This document shows, piece after piece, positions 22,141 through 33,464 of a stretch of 64,000 nt of DNA. The notes under the pieces are model-generated. The model had not been told where the DNA came from. It ran no database searches and saw nothing but the letters and a program-made list of their open reading frames with translations. Where the stretch lies: positions 9,858,001 to 9,922,000 of the forward strand of contig CM033111.1 of NCBI GenBank assembly GCA_019321725.1. The letters run 5' to 3'. Every line of letters starts with the position of its first letter. Position 1 is the stretch's first letter. A program made the translations under genes and the position numbers. This DNA comes from Paulownia fortunei. Its lineage: Eukaryota > Streptophyta > Magnoliopsida > Lamiales > Paulowniaceae.

Positions 22141-23794
22141 TGATGCCCCCAAAATGGTGGTAATAAAATTGCAAGTGCACGGTGTCAACAAGTAATAAAA
22201 AATAAGAAAAGTATCATATCCATAGAGCGTGCATGTGTAAGTACCAAATATAGATTACCTATGCTATATTGACCTATCGATTATGATGGCAGTTGAATTA
22301 AAATATAACAACTACTAAATTGACAAAATTAACTAAAACCCAAGGAAACTAGGAGATTGAATTCAATACTAAGGAGAGTAAAAGCATTCGTTAGCCATCT
22401 ATGCTTTTACGAACCTAGTTTAATTGTGATTAAGAATAATGTGGATTATGTGACGGTAGAGCTTCCTAATGTAATTGGAGCTTTTTTTTGAGTCGGACCA
22501 AATCTATCTCGGGTAGGCCACCGGCGCCATCTCTAGCTATGGGTCATCCTACTAAAAGTGCATTGAACTTTGTGAATTCCACTACTTTCGATTTTCACAC
22601 CTATGACTATCAAACATAACTATGTTTATCTCTATAGGAGTCAGTCTGTGGCATATACTACCCAATCTATTGTCACAACCTCACCTCTCGATCTTAATTA
22701 CAACAATTAAAATCAACTTGAATTGGCCAAGTCTCAAGAAGCATTAAGAACATAGCACATGCTCATCACAATAAAAGCAATATTCCAATCACAATATAAA
22801 TATTAAATCATAACTCCAAATAAATGGCTTTCCAAGCCTTGACAAAAGTAATTTAGCTCATATTGAAATTGTACAAGCACCAAGAGTTTCCCAACATCAT
22901 GATTCTTACAAATGTTTCAAAACTAAACAAAATAAAAGAAGAAATTAAAGTAGAAGATTACAACCACTAAGTGATTCTTAACTTCTCTTCTTCAAAAATT
23001 TTATTGCCCAATAAAGTTCCTTCTCTTCTTGTCTTTAAATCCCTTATCCTTCTTGGTAATGGGTGTGTATATTTTTAGTGTAGTGTGTGAAAAAATATAG
23101 AAGAATAGGTATTTTATAGAGAGAAAAGTGTATGAAGATTTAGGTGTAGAGTGTGTGCGGATGATGAATAGTGTGTTGAATGTTGTGAATTGAGTATATG
23201 TTTGAATTGTGTGTGTGTGTGTGTAGTGTATCTATCAAAAGCATCACATGGGTAATGATGTATAGATGTATCTAATGTATATATCTCATACAAGATACCA
23301 AAATTCATGATTCATCACCACTTGTTGCAAAAAAAATGCATCAGCATCTTTTTGGTTAGTAGAGTAACGCCTACGCGCTACACATTCTATCCAAAACCAA
23401 TTTCGGCAAAGCCTAAGCGCTGCACTTGCCATCCAAGTCCTCTCCTGTAATGCCTGTAATCTTTTTCAACTAATTTTTCACCACTTTCTAGGCCAAAATA
23501 GTTTTTGGTGTCTTCAAAAAAATTATAGCCCTATCTCTTAGCTTTCTTTGTCTTCATAAATCAGCTCAGTATCACTTTTGTGGAGATAATTATGCCATAA
23601 AATGAAGACTGTGCATCTTAAAGGTTCTGTTAACTCTTTAACCGATTTTTCATCTTTCAATCTATTTCAACAATTCTTAGTTCCTACACATAATTATTAC
23701 AAAATAAGACATAATTGTATCAATTGTAAGGGGAAAAAAAAGTACAATTGTACTCATGGAGATTTCGAAAATATCACACTTTATGAGCCCATCA
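22141..23794 (-). mobile_element. Candidate solo LTR of a third Athila-like family
   Basis: 1654 bp starting TGATG and ending CATCA. It begins with AATTGCAAGTGCACGGTGTC and an AAGTAATAAAA stretch, laid out like the start of the inner element's LTR (GCAAGTGCACG then AAGTAATAA), and carries the same kind of GCGCT/GCCTAAGCGCTGC motifs near 23365-23450. It interrupts duplicated copy B, so its ends are defined by comparison with copy A. It has no internal coding part. An exact 5-bp target duplication is not obvious. It contains a GT microsatellite (23209-23224). Confidence 0.6.
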
Positions 23795-23880
23795 TTGCTT
23801 GAGAAGAGAAGAGAGAACTATCGTGAATAAGTAGATTAAGATCGCCATCAATTTTTAAATAAGAAGGGCATTTTTGTCCA
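23795..23880. repeat. Duplicated host segment, copy B right part
   Basis: TTGCTTGAGAAGAGAA and the following GAACTATCGTGAATAAG match copy A at about 21589-21640, resuming exactly after the solo LTR. Confidence 0.65.
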
Positions 23881-24294
23881 TCTCAAATTTAATATGAGCT
23901 GGACTTTTTTTTAAGATTATACATCACATGTTTAGGAGGTGTGATACACTATCCAAGATGGACCAAGATTACTGATTGGGCCAGTATTTTTTATGAGTTG
24001 AAGGTATTTATACCAAACAAGAAATTACATAGGATTTTATGTATCTATCAAGGCCTAATCTAGTGTAGCAAATAAGCCCTATCTATATAGGTTAGTGTAC
24101 TGCATAAGGGAATAATTAATACCACATTTGTGTGCACTTAATACTACACCTGATTTTGGACTTAAATAGTGCGATTTTCCATGTTTAACAAGCAAACAAA
24201 TATAAAATGGTTAGATATATGGTTTTGTTTCTTTGTTAATCACATTGATAAATGATATTTATTATTAATTAATAATGCATTGCAGGTTTCGCAA

Positions 24295-24840
24295 AATTAA
24301 ATGTTCAGTATCATATACTTATTCATAAAGTACTAAAAAGGTACACGTTTAGTATCACAATCTTATTTACAAAGTACTGCAATTGAATGTTCCATACTCA
24401 CCTTTATTCACGAAGCATTGAAAAATTACGGCTTTGTTTGGTTTCATTTTTATTCTACCATCTTCCTTCTCTCGAAATGAAGAAGCATTTGCCGTTAATA
24501 TTTTCTAAAGATGATATTTTTATTTTTCAAAAATATCAATAATCTATTATATTATTTAAATAGTCATATACCCTACAATACCCTTACTATTTATAACAAA
24601 ATAATATTAATAAAATATTTACAATTGATATTGTATATCACTAATTTTTAACAAGTAATATTGATAAGAAACAATCCCATTAACAAAATGCATTCTCTTA
24701 AAATAATTTTATCAAAAGAATAAAAAATAAACCAAACAAAGTATACATATTTAGTACCACAAATTTACTTGTAAAGTGTTGCAAAATTGAATGTTTAGTG
24801 CCACAAACCTTAGTCACAAAGTACTACAACATTGAATCGT
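24295..24840. repeat. Degenerate minisatellite of about 45-bp units, split by a MITE
   Basis: At least five imperfect units with the pattern TTGAATGTTTAGTACCACAA ... CACAAAGTACTGCAAAA run from about 24298 to 24420 and resume at 24745-24837. The units are diverged from each other. A 0.3-kb inverted-repeat element separates the blocks. Confidence 0.6.
24430..24742. mobile_element. MITE with CTTTGTTTGGTTT terminal inverted repeats
   Basis: About 313 bp. The left end CTTTGTTTGGTTTCATTTTT and the right end, reverse-complemented CTTTGTTTGGTTTATTTTTT, match over about 25 bases. AT-rich interior without coding capacity. The TTTGTTTGG end resembles common plant MITE ends; the target duplication is unclear, so the superfamily is not assigned. 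Confidence 0.6.
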
Positions 24841-24844
24841 TTAA

Positions 24845-27800
24845 CATTTATATAAAGTTAGTAAGACATCCTAGCGTCGTATATATTTTGTACGCAAATT
24901 AGTAAATAAATAAATACCATCATGTCTTCTAGACCCTTACTCACTTGTAGACATTTTTTCAGGAAAGATTTGTGGTGGCAGTGATCGTGGTAGCTGATAT
25001 TTTCCAATAGCAAAGTTCTCTAGGAGCTTGTTTTATAGATTGGGCTTGATAGAGAATATGATCAAGTCTGGTCAAAAGTTTGGCATCATGGACTTCAACC
25101 CATGATAAATTCCAGGCCCGTGAAGTTGTCATGCAATTCAAGAATTGTGTATCGTCTGCCCACCTCTAAGGGAAGGTAATCCAAAAGAATGGGTCAGGAT
25201 CCAACAAAGAGGCTACACCTCCGATTTCCTCCTCGATCCTCTCGGTTTTAGAGACATAGACCCATGATAATTGAGATTGTTGCATTGATGGAAAAGCATA
25301 TGGAAGCTGATAGAGCATAAAAGTGCCTCGATGCTCAGGCCCCAGATTTTGAAGAGAATATTATTGAGGATGAACTAAGAAATATCCACAAAGAAACATA
25401 GAAAAAATGTGAGAGATGATAAAGATATGATATATAAAAAGTTATTACAAAAAGACAAAGTACGAAGAAACCATGACGATTCTTTTAATTGGAATACTAT
25501 TGGGAAGCATGGGAAGAAGAAAAGGCACAAAAAATATGGTAGAGATTCTCATATCGATGTTTGGAAGAGAATGACAAGAGAAGGGCAGAATCATCACAGA
25601 AACAAAAAGCTTTTAGACACGACAGTGGTTCTGTGATTCAAAATCTAATTATGAGCATTTTATACATTGTTGTTAGAGCTTGTTTGTTCAAACAAATGAT
25701 GGGAACTGTTATAGCTTGTTTATTCAGACATAGAATTTTGCCATATTTCTGGCTAAAAAAATTTGAAAAAAATCTGCATACCGAAAATCTAATTATATAT
25801 TTCCAATAGTTGAAAAACTGCATACAGAAAGGCAAGATTTGTGTTATATCATCACAAAAATGGAGATGGTTTTTGAACTCAAATAACAGAGGCGAGATTT
25901 GCGGAAAACTCACATTGTTCAGATTATTTTACCCGTTTTTGGTTGAAGCTGCCAGGAGTTTCAAATGCATTTGTTATGGAAACAGGCACATGGAGCTTTT
26001 GTGTATATGTAAGGGTATTTGAGTCATTTTACTTGAAAACTTTTTTAATCATTCGATCAAAGCAAATGATAGGTAATTTAGTCTCAAATTATAAAATTTT
26101 AATCCTACAGTCCAAACATATTTTTTTTTTTTTATATCTTAAATAATCATGAACATTGTAAAATCCTACCCTATCAAATCAATGTTATCAATCACATCTT
26201 CAAATCCAAATAGAGACCTAAGAAAATTGGACCATCAACTATAGTAGAAGGCTGATATCAAAATACTCTCCCTATTTATTCTTTGAAAAAAAGAGACCTT
26301 TGAATAACAACTTAGAATATATAATAAGGACTCAATCTCAATACTCTAAATGCAGAAAATATCTCCAGACACGGAAGTCATAGCTATTATTTTGATTATT
26401 TTACCGATAACAAAAAATGAATTTGTGGTACTCATTGCAACAAAATATCTATAATGTCGGGGTCTTTAAGAACAAATCCATTTCACAGGCTATTCTAAAT
26501 CACATAATAATTTTAAAATACAACCTTCTTAAAGATTTGAATTATAGTCAAGTGAACCCATTTTTCTTTTAACAAAGAAAATACATGATGATGAGAGAGA
26601 AAAAAAAATGAGACTAGCTTTGTGGCGGTAGATGGTGACAAAGCTGGTAGATTGTGGCGATAGAGAAGCCGGTGGCGGTGGCAGTGGTGGTTCCTAGTGA
26701 TGATGAATTCGAGACTGGAGCTTATTGTCACGGACTTAATCTCTCAACAATGATCATGCGGCCTTAAGTTCTTAAACTAGTCTTCACTTGGCGGTGCGTG
26801 ATATCATGGTGGGTGTGTGCAAGTATGGGGAGAGGAATTAGGTTTTCCAAATAAAAAAAAAAAAGAAAAAAGGTTAAGTGGGGAGAATATTTTGACAAAA
26901 TCAAGTGGGTGCGGGTTAACTCTCCTATTCCTATAATTTCTTGCTTAGGAAATGCAAACTAACTAATGAGTGGGAATTAGTTCATAACATTAGAGCAGGA
27001 GTTTGGTATTTTGTAATAACATGCCCATATATCAATAAAATATACTCAATAATTATGAATATAATGCATTTATCTGTGAAAATATCAACAGACATCATAT
27101 TATTGGTAGACTGATATATAATTATTGGACAAAATAGATAAAAAAAAAAAAATTAATGTAACGTATTAATTTTCAATTATCTTAATCTTAATGAAATTAG
27201 TATAACATAACTAAACTTTAATACATTATATTAAACTTGTTTATTTATTAATTTTCAAATATTTGTCACATTTATATCTGAGTGAATCAAGTTAAATTTA
27301 AAATCATCTGAATATAACTACATTGATTTTGAGATGAAGTTGATCTAATAAAGTTTGGCTCTTAAGGTCACTATATTTTTTGCCGCATTTGATTCAATTT
27401 TTTTTAGGTTTAGCACGGAAAGATATTATATGATACAAGATTCATCACACTAATTGAAACTTCATGAAAACCTGGTTTATTTTCTTTTTTGGCCCAACAA
27501 TAATTACACCATTACTTCAAAGTATCAATTAATAATTAATTCAATACAAACATCAATAATCAATAAATTATGATAAAAATTAGTACAACCATGACAAGTA
27601 ATAATTACATCATGATATTAAGTTATCAATCGATAATTAAATCAATACAACTATCAATAACCAATAAATTATGATAATAATGAAATAACAAGCTCACATA
27701 AGTAAAATAAATATCCACATATGTATATGTATAGGATTTGAATAAGAGATTATCTAAAATTTTGAAATCTCAATCTTAAATTTTGATTTCTGACAAACAT

Positions 27801-28539
27801 ATTATCACCATCATTACATTCCAATAATGAGATACTTCATTACCACTTTTGCAAACTTGGACAAGATGGACCTTAAGTCATGTAAGACGAAAGTGGGAGC
27901 GAGAGTACAATGACAACATCTTAGAGCTTCTATTAAAAATAAATAATAAATTATATTAAGATATATTGTTGTTACTATTTTTCAATTGATATCACAAATT
28001 TTGTAACTCGTACTGTCCACTTCTATAAAATTAATTATGTAGCCCAACCATGCTATATCATCTTCTTTGAAATACCCATATGTACAATATGTCCAATAGG
28101 CATTTTGCAAGTTCCGTGTGATAATGTCGGAAGGTGGTGTTGAAAATCAATAACAATGTATTAGAATATATTGAGCGACATGAAACAAATGCTTAACATT
28201 TTCTAAAAAAGTCAGTTAAATTATATAAAAGAACATAAATAACACAAATCATTCCTTCTTCATGTATGAAAAAACTTTTATTGCATTAAATATTGATAAA
28301 GTTAAATATTTTTTTTTTTTAACTTAAATTATTATGAAAAGAAATAATTACATTAGAAAATATTCGGTGTATACATAATAACACATTCATTGAATCAAAT
28401 TATAAAGCAAATTTCCAGAAAAGAAATTTAAACTCCATGAGACAATGGGGATAAGCTTATCATCGAGAGGGAAACAACACGGATCATTGACTAAGGCTCT
28501 CCAAGAATTTGATTGCGTTCATATTAGAGGGCAGTCTTT
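24845..28539. other. Non-coding intergenic stretch
   Basis: No recognisable gene. A Lys/His/Arg-rich frame of 75 codons at 25409-25636 (NHDDSFNWNTIGKHGKKKRH...) sits in a slightly less AT-rich island (25140-25640) that could be remnant coding sequence, but no family is recognised. GGCGGTGG-type repeats at 26620-26700 and simple A/T runs are the other features. Confidence 0.4.
27497..27681. repeat. Two-unit tandem duplication, about 84 bp each at 101-bp spacing
   Basis: 27497-27580 and 27598-27681 share TAATTACA(C/T)CAT, TATCAAT, AATTAA(T/A)TCAATACAA and CAATAAATTATGATAA in the same order. Confidence 0.6.
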
Positions 28540-28604
28540 AGAAACAATACAGTGTATGTGTCCAGGTGAGCTAAATAAGTTATTTTAATTAGACTAACAA
28601 GTGC
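28540..28604. repeat. 65-bp direct repeat flanking the Tat-like element, left copy
   Basis: Matches 33465-33529 at all but about five positions. It ends exactly where LTR similarity starts; the right copy begins exactly after the LTR end. Confidence 0.85.
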
Positions 28605-29315
28605 CTAATAGGCCTTTTTGGGCTGGAGTCTGAGTTGAGTATTAAAAGATTATCGGGTCGTATTGGTTTTACTGATTACTGTGATGGTGGGCTGATTAGC
28701 CTATTAAGAGAAGATGGTCTATCAGAGCTGAGAATAGTTCAGACCTATCCTATCATTTGGATACGTCCGATCTAGAATAGGTCAGACCTGCCCTATTGAG
28801 TTGGGTATATTCGAGCTAGATTAATTCAGATCTACACTACTATACATAAGTTGTGTATCCAACATAGTTTGTCCGAGCTGAATTATGCTGAATAATGAGC
28901 TCGAATTAGAGGTTTTCAGTAAACAAATGAGCATTATCAGGGTTCTAAAAAGGAAAAAAATCATTCCATATTAATAAGCAAGATTTTAGGAGATTAGCCA
29001 TATCTTTAGTCTTATCCCCGCAAGGTAATAAAATTCTTTCCTTATTAAACTACTGTCTATGAATGGCTATAAAAGGAGATACAAGGTATGGTTTTTGGTT
29101 TTTTACACACACGTACATTAAGAAAATGAGAGATTAAATCTTGATTGATTGATTGATTGAGGCTCTTGATTATTTTTACTAACTTGAGCATCGAAATATT
29201 TATGTTGGGCACTCCCCAAACACTTTGTAGGTCAATTCAGTACAAGGCTTATTCATATTAAGGTATTATCATTTAATTAAAATTTTCTTGATTATTGCTA
29301 GATTTTCTGACATCA
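28605..29315 (+). repeat. 5' LTR of the Tat-like element, missing its first bases
   Basis: Matches the right LTR from TTAATGGGCCTTT onward; the first 27 or so bases of the right LTR (TGATGTGGTTTGG...) are absent here. It ends GACATCA. It contains a TATA box and a (GATT)n run at about 29143-29159. Confidence 0.85.
29068..29076 (+). promoter_or_regulatory. TATA box of the Tat-like 5' LTR
   Basis: TATAAAAGG in GGCTATAAAAGGAG, 247 bases before the LTR end. The corresponding segment is deleted from the right LTR. Confidence 0.6.
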
Positions 29316-29320
29316 TAAAG

Positions 29321-29338
29321 TGGTGCCGTCTGTGGGAA
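29321..29338 (+). other. Primer binding site of the Tat-like element
   Basis: TGGTGCCGTCTGTGGGAA, one base from the TGGCGCCGTCTGTGGGAA form common in Tat-lineage elements, lies 5 bases after the LTR end. Confidence 0.75.
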
Positions 29339-29447
29339 TAATTAAGTGGAGGTGTGAGTTTTTGTTACTGCAAATTTTTTGGAAATATATGTGATTTTCT
29401 ATTAATAATCTACTGATTCCTGGATTTTACCAATGGCCAATAAATAG

Positions 29448-31040
29448 ATGACCAGAAACCTGAATAAAGAGATGGAGGAACATCCAGGAAGGGAAAGAGA
29501 TCTAGACACAGAGAGCATGGATAAGGATGAACAACCACCTGTTACTCCAGCCACTATCACCCAGCTCTTTCCAATTCAAAGAAGCGCAAGATGGGGTGAT
29601 TTGGGCTCCAGTACACCCATTGCACTCACTTTAGAATAGTTGCAGGGTATGATTACTGTTGTAGTCAACACGACACTGAAACAGAAATAGGTTGCACAAC
29701 CTCTTCCTCAGCCACAGGAATGAGATATAGGAACTGGGAGAAGGAATAAACCTCTGCCCGCAGAGGATATCCACGAAGAAAGCTACACTTCAGTCATTTC
29801 GGGAAAAAGTGCTGGGAAATCCAAAGTAGATGTTGATCCAGATATGTCGCAGAAAGGAGACAATCTCCATCAGGAATTGAGAGAGATTAAACAAATGATG
29901 GCTAGAAAGACGATGGTGCAAAGAAAAGGAATTCACTTATCTAAAGAGGTTATGGTGAATGAATTATTATCCAGTTTCAGGCTGCTAAATTTTGAATATG
30001 ATGGGACTATAGATCCGTGGGATCATGTTTGCATATTTGAGAATGTAGCTCTATTTGCACCGATATACAGACGGAGTCAAATGCCGAGTTTTTCTTACTG
30101 CATTGACTAAATCAAACCAATAATAGTTTAGTCAACAACCTCTGAACTCTATCAGTAATTCTAATGAGTTCAGCTCGTCATTTTTACATCAATTAGGCAG
30201 TTTTATGTAGCATCAAAAGACTGCCTTGACCTTATTCAGCCTTAAGCAGAAAGAGAATGAAGGGCTTAAATGTTATATCCAAAGATTCACTACTGTTGCA
30301 CTGGAGGTTCCATCAGCCTCGCAGGACATCTTGTTAAATCCTTTGGCTTAAGGATTGCAAGATGGTGAGTTTTTTAGGTCATTTGCTAATAAACCTACTA
30401 ACACTTTTGACGAATTATTAGCCAGGGCGGAGAAGTATATCAATGTGAAGAAAGCCCAAAAAATAAAGAGGGATGAATTAAGAGAGAAAAGAAATGAGAG
30501 AAAAAAAGAGGAAGAAAGATAGGCCGATTTTAATCCTAGTAATCAACCCAGAATAGAGAGAAAATGAGGACCTTAACTAAGGTATGAAAAATACACGCCT
30601 TTAGTCATGCCTCATGAGCATATGCTGGCCGTATTAGAAAGATATCATGCTCTACGATGGCCCAAAATATATTCAGATGCTCCCAAAAGAGTTAAGTCAG
30701 ATTAGTTCTATCGATTTCATAACAACTACGGCCATACCACGGAGGGTTGTTATCATTTGAAGAATGAAATTGAGAGGATGATTCTAGCAGGACATCTTAA
30801 AGAGTTCATATAAGGATAGAGAGCAACCGAGAGGCCAGAAGAGAAAGGGGCAGAATTGACAGAACGCCCTAAGGGAGAAACAGAGATTGGAAGAAGGAAT
30901 TGAACTAAGAGAGAATGCACCACCGGCTCCTCTTAAGAGGGGAACAATCCATATGATCGTGGGAGGACCTATGAATAGGGATTCTCATCGAGCTAGGAAA
31001 GCTCATGCCAGAGCAAGTAGTTTCTAGCAGGAAGAAAGAC
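29448..31040 (+). pseudogene. Tat-like gag, broken
   Basis: A first frame (29448-29639) begins MTRNLNKEMEE and ends at a stop. A second (29844-30110) reaches the Gag core with FRLLNFEYDGTIDPWDH. Beyond it, in shifting frames, come LFSLKQKENEGLKCYIQRF, NKPTNTFDELLARAEKYINVKKAQ (about 30395-30455), then a Lys/Arg-rich segment. A knuckle-like FYRFHNNYGHTTEGCYHLKNEIERMILAGHLKEF follows (about 30710-30810), in which the first Cys of the usual C-x2-H pattern is replaced. These blocks in this order are typical of Tat-lineage Gag. Many stops are present. Confidence 0.75.
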
Positions 31041-31149
31041 ATGAGGTAAACCAGGGTTAAAGGAGTATCAATCTAATTCAAACCGAAAGACGAGAGAGGT
31101 TTATAGGTCCCATATAATGATGCTCTGGTTATAACAGCTTCCATCACCA

Positions 31150-31548
31150 ATTACCATGTAGCACGAGTTGTTTAGATATAGGGAGCTCTGTAGATATTCT
31201 ATTTTATGCTTGCTACAAGCAGATGGAATTGGGAGCTGAGTTGCTACCTGTAGAGACATCACTTTTTGGCTTTGCAGGTGGAGCAATTCAACCAAAAGGA
31301 CAAGTGATCTTGCCAGTAGTACTTGGTTGCCACCCTTACAAAAGGTCAAGATGGTACGATTTTTAATAGTTAATGCACCATCAGCATATAATGTTATATT
31401 GGGTAGAACTATGCTTAATATGTTCCAAGCAATAGTATCTATCTATCATATGAAGATGAAATTCCCTGAACGGATACAAAAAACGTACTTGGTCTTCCAG
31501 TTCTTTATGGAAGAAGGGGCTCCTGCCAAAAACGTGGGCGAGCCCTAG
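31150..31548 (+). pseudogene. Tat-like aspartic protease, frameshifted
   Basis: The active-site block reads LDIGSSVDILFYACYKQM from 31171, with D-x-G kept (family form DGGSSADILF). FGFAGGAIQPKGQVILPVVLG follows; a shift near 31345 moves reading to the frame VRFLIVNAPSAYNVILGRTMLNMFQAIVSIYHMKMKFP (31351-31470). The NVILGR block is the second protease signature. The frame ends at a stop at 31548, and the expected RT does not follow. Confidence 0.82.
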
Positions 31549-31659
31549 GAGGTAAGATAGAATTGGCCAGAACCTAAAGTTTTGATCTGGTAATAAAAAT
31601 AAAAGAGATCGACTGAATGCTTTATTTTATTGTAGGTAATGAGACGAATTGGTTTAAGG

Positions 31660-32250
31660 GGACCCTGAATTTAGAAAAAAATATCAATAAAGATGTGAGG
31701 GATTGGAAAACAAAGACCAGCCTTTAGCTGGTCTATAAAGAAAGATAGGAAACTATGAGGGGGTAAATCTGGTCTCTGATCAGAATGTGACTCTAGAAGG
31801 ACAAAATTATTTAGGATACTAAAATTGAAGCGTATTTCCTCCAAGGTTTGGTGGGACACCTTAGAAGAAATGGGATCTAGAGAAGGCATGCTGGGTAGAA
31901 CTGCTATTGTTACAGTCTCTACCAGAATAGCTCTAGGAATAACTATTGGAAGGGGAGAAATATGGGCCTAGAAAGGAGATTTAAGGGTTCAGCTACGGTA
32001 GTGGATGTAATAGGAAAATTTTCTTCATATACGGTAAGTTCGTCAAGGGTTCATCTCTGAGAGTTAGAGGTAGTCCAACTGGTTGTTCGGCTTTAGAGTC
32101 AGAGTGTGGAAAATCAATAAGAATATAAATTTCTCTAGATTGACCGGAAGACAAATTAGGGAGATAATTCTCGAATCCCACAAAAGGGGATGAGGAGATT
32201 AGTAAACCCCCTGTGGAAGTTACAAACCTAGTATCATCTGAGTTAGACAT
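31660..32250 (-). pseudogene. Antisense ORF region of the Tat-like element
   Basis: Minus strand, on the 3' side of the element. An 85-codon frame at 32250-31993 (MSNSDDTRFVTSTGG..., Ser-rich start) and a second frame at 31889-31671 could be pieces of one longer ORF. Known: several Tat-lineage elements carry an additional antisense ORF near the 3' LTR, and this sits in that place. I do not recognise a domain, so the assignment is positional only. Confidence 0.35.
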
Positions 32251-32886
32251 GACTGGAGTTTGGGAAATATGAGTAAGTGATTAACAAAAAAAAATCTTAA
32301 AATGAAAAAATCATAAGGGAAATTGTTATGAAATAAGCCAAAAAACTAAAAGGGAAGTGATTATGCAATTGCAAAATTAAAAGAAAAGGCACAAATTCGT
32401 ACCCATATAGTCGAAGAAAAATAAAAAAACGACAAGGGTAACCGAAAGAGAAGATTGGAGATGGTCAGAAATCGAAGCTTGGAAGCTCCTCACGAAGAAC
32501 TAGGGTTTGTTATATATAAAAAACAAAATGTAAAAAGTGTTGGGGTGAGGAAGAAAAAGACCTTTATATGATTCGGAAGGAATTTGAAAAAATGATTTGA
32601 TTGGTACCTTATATACATGTTACACGTGTAAATACCAGATCAACTTATTTACGAAATGGACAGCTATGTCTATGGATGATGAACGCGTGTATGGATGGAT
32701 TTAGTCGGGTAGTTGAAGTGATTATTGCTTTTTGGCAGATTCAAATTAAGTGTGGGATTTCATGCGTCAGAATAAATGGGAGTTACGGGGAATATCACAT
32801 TTAATGCGGAAAGGACAAATAATGATGGTTGCTGCAGAGGAGCCATTCTTGTGTTGTTACTCTAATTAATCAGCCTCTACTTAAAT
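32251..32886. other. Non-coding 3' part of the Tat-like element
   Basis: A/G-rich (32280-32560), with no RT or integrase motif on either strand. A 67-codon + strand frame at 32601-32804 is not recognisable. Confidence 0.5.
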
Positions 32887-32903
32887 AGAGTAGGAGGACT
32901 AGT
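32887..32903 (+). other. Polypurine tract of the Tat-like element
   Basis: AGAGTAGGAGGACTAGT directly precedes the TGATGTGG start of the right LTR. Confidence 0.55.
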
Positions 32904-33464
32904 TGATGTGGTTTGGAAAAGACCACATACTTAATGGGCCTTTGTGGGCTGGAGTCTGAGCTGAGTATTAAAAGATTGCCAAGTCGTATTGATCTTACTG
33001 ATTACTGTGATGGTGGGTTGATTAGCCTGCTAAGAGAAGATGGTCTAGCAGGGCTGAGAATGGTTCAGACCTGCCTAGTCGACTTGGGTATATCCAGCCT
33101 AGTATGTCTGAGCTGAATAATACTGAGTAATGAGCATGGATTGGAGGTTTCCGGTAAACAAATGACCATTATTAGGGTTCTAAAAAACAAATCATTCCAT
33201 ATGAATAAGCAAGATTTTAGGGGATTGACCATATTTTTTTCATGAGAATTAGCCTTATCCCGCAAAGTAATAGAATTCTTTTCTTATTCAACTACTATCT
33301 ATGCGCTAAATTATTCAAGTTTTTACTAACTTGAGCGTCGGAGTATTTATACTGGGCACTCCCCAGCACTTTATAGATTAATTTAGCATAAGGATCATTC
33401 GTATTAAGGTATTATCATTTAATTAAAATTTTCTTGATTATTGCTCGATTTTCTGGTATCATCA
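32904..33464 (+). repeat. 3' LTR of the Tat-like element, with internal deletions
   Basis: 561 bp, TGATGTGG...GGTATCATCA. Relative to the left LTR it lacks a block of about 90 bases near 33075-33100 and about 95 bases near 33300 that include the TATA box. Confidence 0.87.

Larger units (their letters stand above)
28605..33464 (+). mobile_element. Tat-like Ty3/gypsy element lacking RT, RNase H and integrase
   Basis: 4860 bp with LTRs at 28605-29315 and 32904-33464, a TGGTGCCGTCTGTGGGAA primer site, Tat-type Gag and protease remnants, an antisense ORF region and a PPT. From 31560 to 32880 I find no RT, RNase H or integrase motif on either strand, so it would need enzymes from another element. 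The two LTRs differ by large deletions in the right one and loss of about 27 bases at the left end. Stops and shifts are frequent. Lineage assignment rests on the PBS and the Gag and protease motifs. Confidence 0.8.

Noticed and set aside
22141..23794. Considered as a complete retrotransposon
   Set aside because: No PBS, PPT, internal repeat or coding motif; only LTR-like sequence, so a solo LTR is the better reading.
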